From: Candidatus Acidiferrales bacterium
GTDB lineage: Bacteria; Acidobacteriota; Terriglobia; Acidoferrales; UBA7541
DNA: 5,156 bases
Reading direction: 5' to 3'
NCBI GenBank assembly: GCA_030043155.1
Contig: JASHYE010000520.1
Location: 1-5,156 of the forward strand
Positions within the stretch are counted from its first letter, which is position 1. Every line of letters starts with the position of its first letter. Below the pieces are notes generated by a model. The model did no database searches. It had not been told where the DNA came from and saw nothing but the letters and a program-made list of their open reading frames with translations. This document shows, piece after piece, positions 1-3,891 of the stretch. The position numbers and the translations under genes were made by a program.

Positions 1-243
1 TTGCCGCGCGCCTATTCGCGTCACCAGAATTATTGGTATTGGGGCCCGCCGCCGGTCGTGTACAAAAATCTCATCGTCATCGAGTGGAGCTTTCAAGACG
101 TTAAAGACAATTGCACTTCATGGCAGGCCTTCGATCACTACGATCGCTGGGGCATGGCCGAGGAAAACACGCCGATTTATCTCTGTCGCGGAACCAAATT
201 TGACATCCAGAAAATCTGGTGGCACTCACATCACTGGAATTAG
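1..243 (+). CDS. C-terminal fragment of a probable GT39-family membrane glycosyltransferase (5' end outside window)
   Basis: Only the last 80 codons are present, open from base 1 and ending at TAG 241-243. The TTG at base 1 is most likely an internal Leu codon, not a start. The fragment has no membrane segment and is rich in aromatic residues and His. It contains the pattern S-R-H-Q-N-Y-W-Y-W-G-P near residues 6-16, then a beta-strand-like LIVIEWSF, then W-G-M-A-E-E-N-x-P-I-Y-L-C-R-G near residues 50-64. This resembles the soluble C-terminal tail of large ArnT/PMT-like proteins (glycosyltransferase family 39), where a (S)GH-N-Y-x-x-W-G-P motif precedes a small alpha/beta lobe. Such enzymes move sugars from polyprenyl-phosphate donors on the periplasmic side of the inner membrane. 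The catalytic N-terminal half is not visible, so activity and substrate cannot be judged. The gene converges on the next one with about 50 bp between stops. The family call is from recognition of the tail only. Confidence 0.55.
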   Translation: MPRAYSRHQNYWYWGPPPVVYKNLIVIEWSFQDVKDNCTSWQAFDHYDRWGMAEENTPIYLCRGTKFDIQKIWWHSHHWN

Positions 244-293
244 CCTGCCGAAAACATTCGTGGGAAACTTCGCTTCGCGGAGAACAACCGCGC

Positions 294-1328
294 CTAATTT
301 CCGGAAACTTGCTGCGCGCTCTCAGCCATCGGCGCGTAATATCCGGGGCGTGTCCGCACGGTGAGCTTCCCCTTATCCTTCACGCCCGTGAGTTCCACTT
401 TCACTTGCCGGAACATTCCGTTCTTCGCGTCATTTTTCGGATAGTAGCCCACCATGTACTGCGAGCGAATATCCTGCGCGATGCGATTGCAGATCGCATC
501 CGCTTGATCCACCGTCTCCGGAAAGAACACCTCTCCTCCCGAAGCCTCCGTCAGCGCCAGCAGGGCCTTCTTGCCCTGGCGAATCTCGCTCCGTGAATCA
601 TCGTCTGTCGTAAACAAACCCACGCCGTAAATCACCACGTTCGACTGCTCGACCTTTTGCACTGTGTACGAAAGTGTGTGCGCCGGATCGCTCGAGTTGT
701 CCACTCCGTCCGTCACCACCAGCAGTACTCTCTTCTCGCGCGTGCCTTTCTTCAGGTGGCCCATCGAGCTCAAAATCGCGTCGTACAGCGCCGTTCCGCC
801 GCGCGAATCAATCCTCTCCAGCGCCGCTCTCAGCACTTTGGGATCGTTCGTGAAATCCTCATCCATATCCAGATAGTATTCATCGTTGAAATTCACCACG
901 AACACTTGATCCTGCGGATTGCTGGTCTTCACGAACGTCAGCGCTGCGGCATTCACGCGTGCGCGCTTCGATTTCATGCTTCCGCTGTCGTCAATCACCA
1001 GCCCAACGGTAATCGGAATGTCCGCGTGCGTGAATGCGGAAATCGTCTGCGGCATCTTGTTCTCAAGAATCCGAAAATTCGACTCTTGCAGCCCATCAAC
1101 GAAATTTCCGTCTTTGTCCACAATGGTGATGGGCAGCCGCACCATATCCACATTCTTTTTCAGCGTGTAGGGATTGCTCTGATTGGTGCCGTACGGAGGG
1201 GGAATCTGCGCTGGATTCTGCGCCCAGGCGCCCGCACCACAGAAGAAAACGATCGCTAGTGATGCGGCCAGTGCCGCAATCGGAAAGCGGACTGCGCGGT
1301 TCTTAGCTTGACGGCGCGAAATACCCAT
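294..1328 (-). CDS. Secreted VWFA-related Acidobacterial-domain protein (downstream paralogue)
   Basis: The protein has 344 residues. Residues 1-36 form a Sec signal peptide: basic N-region, hydrophobic stretch about 16-33, and A34-W-A36 before Q37 as the likely cleavage site. A proline-rich linker and a small beta domain (about 58-100) follow, then a von Willebrand A domain (about 105-290). Its metal-ion-dependent adhesion site is complete: D113-x-S115-x-S117, T179 in GGTAL and D207 in VVTDG. The C-terminus carries Q-Y-M-V-G-Y-Y-P and then R-P-G-Y-Y-A-P, the closing pattern of the 'VWFA-related Acidobacterial domain' family, whose function is unknown. An extracytoplasmic binding or adhesion role is inferred from the MIDAS. 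The ATG at 1328 (or an in-frame ATG at 1337) is chosen because it gives an intact signal peptide; the frame stays open further upstream to 1490 but lies wholly inside the preceding gene. No good Shine-Dalgarno sequence precedes either ATG, and the 26-bp overlap with the upstream gene suggests translational coupling. Confidence 0.88.
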   Translation of the reverse strand: MGISRRQAKNRAVRFPIAALAASLAIVFFCGAGAWAQNPAQIPPPYGTNQSNPYTLKKNVDMVRLPITIVDKDGNFVDGLQESNFRILENKMPQTISAFTHADIPITVGLVIDDSGSMKSKRARVNAAALTFVKTSNPQDQVFVVNFNDEYYLDMDEDFTNDPKVLRAALERIDSRGGTALYDAILSSMGHLKKGTREKRVLLVVTDGVDNSSDPAHTLSYTVQKVEQSNVVIYGVGLFTTDDDSRSEIRQGKKALLALTEASGGEVFFPETVDQADAICNRIAQDIRSQYMVGYYPKNDAKNGMFRQVKVELTGVKDKGKLTVRTRPGYYAPMAESAQQVSGN

Positions 1329-2292
1329 ACCGCGCATATACCGTGAGCGGAGGCAATCCTCGCGGCGGGCGCAACTTGACTTTAATCTTTCGCCATTTTC
1401 CATCGGCTGTGTGGTTCTCCGGCTTGTATCCCAGCACATACTGGTTTCGCAGCTCCATGCTGATCTTCGTCGCCACGTCGCCCAGGTCATCCAGATTGTG
1501 CACGATGAATGACCGCCCGCCCGTCATGTCCGCTAGCCCTTGTAGGAAATTCGGTCCTTGGCATTCTTCCGGAGTCCGGTCGCAAGCGTCCGGATCCACG
1601 ATTCCTACCGCGTAAATCTGTACATCCGACTCACGCAGGAAGCGTTTGATGTCGTCTTCATCGTACCTGCTGTGATTATCGCCTCCATCCGATATGATGA
1701 GCAAAGCTTTTCTCGCGTTGCGTGCTCCTTTCATCTCGCTCATTCCTAAGTAAACAGCATCGAGCAGCGCCGTCATTCCTCCCGGCGCGCTGAATAAAAG
1801 CTGATTCTGCAACTCCTCGATGCTTGTTGTGAACGGTGTCGCCAGTTCTGCGCGGTCCGCGAAATCCACTAGGAAAAATTCATCCGCTGGATTCGCTGTC
1901 TTGAAGAATTGCACCGCGGCCATTCGCGATTTCGAAATTTTGTCCGCCATGCTCCCGCTGACGTCGAAAATCACGCCAATCGAAATCGGAATGTCATCTT
2001 CCTCAAACCTCATGATCTGCTGCTCTTTGTTGTCTTCGAACACACGGAAATTTTCCCGGTCCAGGCCTGTCACCAGCCGTCCGTACGGATCCGTCACGGT
2101 CACGTTCACCGTCACAAGGTTCACGTCCTTCTGAACCGTTTCTTCTTTGGAGATTTTGTCCTTCGGAGGAGGCTTGTAAACCAGCGGCCCTGTGGTTTGC
2201 GCGTATGCCGGGCCGCAAATTACCATCAAAGCCGCCATCGCAAGAATCGCGCCTGCGGCCATCCGGCCCGCACCCACTCTGGCTGCCTTCAT
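1303..2292 (-). CDS. Secreted VWFA-related Acidobacterial-domain protein (upstream paralogue)
   Basis: The protein has 329 residues. Residues 1-31 form a Sec signal peptide with a hydrophobic core at about 12-27 and A29-Y-A31 before Q32. The mature protein begins with a charged, proline-containing linker and a beta domain (about 56-98, V-T-V-N-V-T-V-T-D). The von Willebrand A domain (about 102-285) has a full MIDAS: D110-x-S112-x-S114, T174 in GGMTAL and D202 in IISDGG. The ending Q-Y-V-L-G-Y-K-P ... R-Y-G-Y-F-A-P matches its neighbour, so the two are tandem paralogues. A loop with C237 and C244, absent from the neighbour, could form a disulfide outside the cytoplasm. The start at 2292 is supported by AGGGGG (2303-2298) five bases upstream. 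The frame stays open to an ATG at 2415, but that start has no ribosome binding site and would bury the signal peptide. This is probably the first gene of a two-gene operon. The molecular function of the family is unknown; metal-dependent protein binding is inferred. Confidence 0.9.
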   Translation of the reverse strand: MKAARVGAGRMAAGAILAMAALMVICGPAYAQTTGPLVYKPPPKDKISKEETVQKDVNLVTVNVTVTDPYGRLVTGLDRENFRVFEDNKEQQIMRFEEDDIPISIGVIFDVSGSMADKISKSRMAAVQFFKTANPADEFFLVDFADRAELATPFTTSIEELQNQLLFSAPGGMTALLDAVYLGMSEMKGARNARKALLIISDGGDNHSRYDEDDIKRFLRESDVQIYAVGIVDPDACDRTPEECQGPNFLQGLADMTGGRSFIVHNLDDLGDVATKISMELRNQYVLGYKPENHTADGKWRKIKVKLRPPRGLPPLTVYARYGYFAPSS

Positions 2293-2297
2293 TTCAA

Positions 2298-2303
2298 CCC
2301 CCT
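2298..2303 (-). promoter_or_regulatory. Shine-Dalgarno site deciding the start of the upstream VWFA gene
   Basis: Read on the minus strand, AGGGGG is followed by TTGAA and then ATG (2292-2290). The five-base spacing is typical. This supports the start that exposes the signal peptide over the in-frame ATG 123 bases further upstream, which has no such site. Confidence 0.7.
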
Positions 2304-2510
2304 GCGGCGAGGCAGCAGCCGAAAAATCGCTAGGCCGAATCTTACCACCAGTCGGCCCTAACGCAAGCAGGCAAAGTACGCATTCGGCAATGTCCAAGTC
2401 CTGTAAATCTTCCATCGCGTACCACTACTTCGGTACTACTCCAGTCATTACCAGCCTGCCTTCACTGCACTCCTTGCCTCAACCTGCAAAAAGTGTCAAA
2501 GTTTTCCCTT

Positions 2511-2531
2511 GCGGCGTTTATTTGAAGCCGC
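2511..2531 (+). promoter_or_regulatory. Small GC stem-loop at the kdsB translation start
   Basis: GCGGC (2511-2515) can pair with GCCGC (2527-2531), leaving an 11-base loop. The only Shine-Dalgarno-like bases near the gene, GAAG at 2524-2527, lie in the loop and at its edge. The stem ends nine bases before ATG 2541 and directly before an in-frame GTG at 2532. It could modulate initiation, but five base pairs may also occur by chance. Confidence 0.25.
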
Positions 2532-2540
2532 GTGCGAATC

Positions 2541-3317
2541 ATGCTCAAAAACTCCCATTCCGATCCCAGTGTTATCATCGTGATTCCGGCGCGCCATGCT
2601 TCTTCGCGTTTCCCCGGAAAGCCTTTGGCTCCTATCGCTGGCCGTCCGATGATTCAGCACGTTTACGAACGCGCCAGGCAAAGCGCTCGCGCCTCTCGTG
2701 TCGTCGTCGCGACGGACGACCCTCGCATCCGCGATGCCGTCGAGTCCTTCGGCGGCGAAGCCATCATGACGCGCTCCGAGCATCGCACCGGCACCGATCG
2801 CATCGCCGAAGTCGCCATCCATGTTCCCGCCGACGCTTACGTCAACGTTCAGGGCGATCTCCCGCTCATTCGCGCTGAAGTTATCGACGCCGCCATCGAC
2901 GCGCTTCTTTCTGCCGGCCCGGAAGTCCATGTCTCCACTCTCTGCGTCCCCATCACCACGCCCGAAGACATCATGAATCCCAACATCGTCAAAGTCGTCT
3001 CCGATTTTGACGGCAATGCACTTTATTTCTCGCGCGCACCCATTCCCTGGGTCCGCGACGCCGGCGAACGCGTCGCCGCGCGTCATTTCAAACACATTGG
3101 TCTTTACGCTTTCCGCCGAGACGCCCTCCTCGAATTTCCCGCGCTTCCTCCCGGCGAACTCGAGCGCGTCGAACAGCTCGAGCAGCTTCGCTGGATGGAA
3201 AACGGCTATCGCATCGCCGTCGCAGAAACCGAAGCTTACGAAGGCGTCGAAGTCGACGTCCCCGCTGACGTTGCCCGCGCCGAGGATCTCCTCCGCGCCC
3301 GCACTGCCAACCCGTAA
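2541..3317 (+). CDS. kdsB: 3-deoxy-manno-octulosonate cytidylyltransferase (CMP-Kdo synthetase)
   Basis: This cytoplasmic enzyme joins CTP and Kdo to give CMP-Kdo and pyrophosphate, activating Kdo for transfer to lipid A in lipopolysaccharide synthesis. The 258 residues fit the family (about 245-260). Seen in order: nucleotide-binding loop I15-P-A-R-H-A-S-S-R-F-P-G-K-P (15-28), V-A-T-D-D (56-60), T-R-S-E-H-R-T-G-T-D-R (77-87), N-V-Q-G-D106 with the predicted metal-binding Asp, N-P-N-I-V-K-V-V (146-153), A-L-Y-F-S-R-A-P-I-P-W (160-170), the L-E-x-x-E-Q-L-E-Q-L-R segment, and a C-terminal V-D239-V-P-A-D where the family usually has V-D-T-P-x-D. Two positions are unusual: the residue after D106 is Leu where Glu is normal, and Thr after D239 is Val. 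ATG 2541 is chosen; an in-frame GTG at 2532 would add three residues and sits closer to a weak GAAG. The gene appears monocistronic, divergent from the VWFA pair. The family assignment is secure. Confidence 0.95.
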   Translation: MLKNSHSDPSVIIVIPARHASSRFPGKPLAPIAGRPMIQHVYERARQSARASRVVVATDDPRIRDAVESFGGEAIMTRSEHRTGTDRIAEVAIHVPADAYVNVQGDLPLIRAEVIDAAIDALLSAGPEVHVSTLCVPITTPEDIMNPNIVKVVSDFDGNALYFSRAPIPWVRDAGERVAARHFKHIGLYAFRRDALLEFPALPPGELERVEQLEQLRWMENGYRIAVAETEAYEGVEVDVPADVARAEDLLRARTANP

Positions 3318-3392
3318 TCGTTAAAGGGATCGCAAAACCCGTTTGATCATCATTCCGACGAAGTCTGCCCCTGTCCGGCTCATACTCGCCAT

Positions 3393-3420
3393 TGTCATTC
3401 CGAGCGCAGCGAGGAATCTG
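3393..3420. repeat. Dispersed palindromic repeat (GTCATTCCGAGCG...GAGGAATCTG type)
   Basis: The stretch reads TGTCATTCCGAGCGCAGCG and continues through AGGAATCTG. Outer arms ATTCC (3397-3401) and GGAAT (3413-3417) are inverted repeats around an imperfectly pairing GC-rich centre. I recognise this as an intergenic element recurring in many acidobacterial and some other genomes, comparable to REP/ERIC-type elements. A possible decayed fragment, TCATTCCGACGAAG, lies about 45 bp upstream (3349-3362). Only one full copy is in the window, so repetitiveness rests on recognition. It sits between kdsB and the blaI promoter and could act as a 3' hairpin for the kdsB transcript. Confidence 0.6.
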
Positions 3421-3441
3421 CAGTTTGCCTTCTTAAAGAAT

Positions 3442-3457
3442 TACGAAGATTTTCGTT
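3442..3457. promoter_or_regulatory. Upstream BlaI-type operator (imperfect dyad)
   Basis: TACGAA (3442-3447), four bases, then TTCGTT (3452-3457) is a 16-bp dyad with one mismatch in the outermost position. It has the same arms and spacing as the perfect dyad 21 bp downstream, so both would lie on the same face of the helix. It overlaps the first two bases of the -35 hexamer. A BlaI/MecI repressor gene follows directly, and such repressors bind dyads in their own promoters; assignment to this protein is inferred. Confidence 0.65.
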
Positions 3458-3485
3458 GACAATACGAAACTCTTCGTAGTATAAG
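3456..3485 (+). promoter_or_regulatory. Sigma70-type promoter of the blaI-M56 operon
   Basis: A perfect -35 TTGACA (3456-3461) and a 5/6 -10 TATAAG (3480-3485) are separated by 18 bases. Only seven bases lie between the -10 box and the ATG at 3493. The transcription start should therefore fall at or within a base or two of the start codon, giving a leaderless mRNA. This agrees with the lack of any Shine-Dalgarno sequence before the gene. Two operator dyads overlap the promoter. Confidence 0.75.
3463..3478. promoter_or_regulatory. Core BlaI-type operator (perfect dyad in the promoter spacer)
   Basis: TACGAA (3463-3468), ACTC, TTCGTA (3473-3478) is a perfect 6-4-6 inverted repeat filling the spacer between the -35 and -10 boxes. 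Binding there would block RNA polymerase, so the operon is predicted to be autorepressed by its first gene product. The arms share the TAC...GTA ends of classical Bla/Mec operators but have a different interior. Confidence 0.72.
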
Positions 3486-3492
3486 CTCCTGC

Positions 3493-3891
3493 ATGACACG
3501 CAATTCTCGCTCGCATCATCCGAAGCCCACTGCTTCCGAACTTGAAATCCTCCGCGTCCTTTGGACTCGCGGTCCTTCCACGGTCCGCGAAGTTCACGAC
3601 GCTTTGCGCCAAAAAAAATCCATCGGTTACACCAGCGTCCTCAAATTGCTCCAGATCATGACCGAGAAGGGAACTGTCCGCCGCAACGAAGATCAGCGCG
3701 CTCATGTCTACGAAGCCTGCGAACCCGCCGAGAAAACAAAACGTGCTCTTGCCGGCGATGTCTTGCAGCGCGTCTTTGAAGGCTCCGCGTCGCAATTGAT
3801 GCTTCATGCGCTCGCCGGCCGCCCCACTTCTCGTGAAGAAATCAAAGAGCTACGCCGTATGCTCGACGAACACGAAAGGCAAATCCGATGA
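3493..3891 (+). CDS. BlaI/MecI/CopY-family winged-helix repressor
   Basis: The protein has 132 residues, the usual length for the family. The N-terminal winged helix spans about residues 11-80. P-T-A-S-E-L-E-I-L-R-V-L-W (12-24) is the first helix. G27-P-S-T-V-R-E-V-H (27-35) leads into the helix-turn-helix. G-Y-T-S-V-L-K-L-L (45-53) is the recognition helix, and M-T-E-K-G-T-V-R-R (56-64) leads into the wing ending near Y73. Residues about 80-132 form the helical dimerisation tail, with G-S-A-S-Q-L-M-L-H-A-L typical of the family. Such proteins bind dyad operators as dimers and are inactivated, directly or indirectly, by the protease of a partner M56 sensor. That partner follows with a 4-bp ATGA overlap. 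The ATG at 3493 has no ribosome binding site and lies seven bases after the -10 box. A run of eight A (3611-3618) codes Q40-K41-K42. The target signal (beta-lactam, metal or other) cannot be read from this sequence. Confidence 0.93.
   Translation: MTRNSRSHHPKPTASELEILRVLWTRGPSTVREVHDALRQKKSIGYTSVLKLLQIMTEKGTVRRNEDQRAHVYEACEPAEKTKRALAGDVLQRVFEGSASQLMLHALAGRPTSREEIKELRRMLDEHERQIR
3875..3879 (+). promoter_or_regulatory. Ribosome binding site for the M56 gene inside blaI
   Basis: AAAGG (3875-3879) lies eight bases before ATG 3888, within the last codons of the repressor gene. With the ATGA stop/start overlap, it supports this start and coupled translation of the two proteins. Confidence 0.5.

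Larger units (their letters stand above)
2293..2540. other. Divergent intergenic region between the VWFA operon and kdsB
   Basis: This 248-bp gap must hold the promoters for both directions, but I could not find a convincing -35/-10 pair on either strand by eye. It contains a short inverted repeat GTACC-N8-GGTAC (2419-2436) and a GC-rich stem-loop just before kdsB (2511-2531). The minus-strand frame of the VWFA gene continues through its left half without a stop, but that stretch has neither a ribosome binding site nor recognisable domain features, so I treat it as non-coding. Confidence 0.5.

Noticed and set aside
268..282. Hairpin CTTCGC-TTC-GCGGAG between the convergent GT39 and VWFA genes as a terminator
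   Set aside because: The stem is short with a wobble pair on one strand and a mismatch on the other, and neither side has a T-tract.
1329..1490. N-terminal extension of the downstream VWFA gene to 1490
   Set aside because: The stretch lies inside the coding end of the upstream paralogue, is Arg/Trp/Cys-rich as expected for an out-of-frame shadow, and would hide the signal peptide.
2212..2226. Lipobox at the signal peptide of the upstream VWFA protein (V-I-C26)
   Set aside because: The residue before Cys is Ile rather than Gly/Ala/Ser, and a good A-Y-A|Q signal peptidase I site follows.
2293..2415. N-terminal extension of the upstream VWFA gene to an ATG at 2415
   Set aside because: The frame is open, but the upstream ATG has no ribosome binding site and would place 41 residues in front of a clear signal peptide. 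ATG 2292 has AGGGGG at ideal spacing.
2192..2878. Plus-strand open frame spanning the VWFA start, the gap and early kdsB
   Set aside because: It crosses two real genes in other frames, and its product turns into an Arg/Ser/His-rich low-complexity shadow inside kdsB.
2496..3095. Minus-strand open frame opposite kdsB
   Set aside because: Antisense shadow of a securely identified gene; Asp/Gly-rich composition and no recognisable domain.
3323..3344. AAAGGG...CCC-G-TTT after kdsB as an intrinsic terminator
   Set aside because: Only three GC pairs plus a bulged A/T extension, and no T-run follows; too weak to call.
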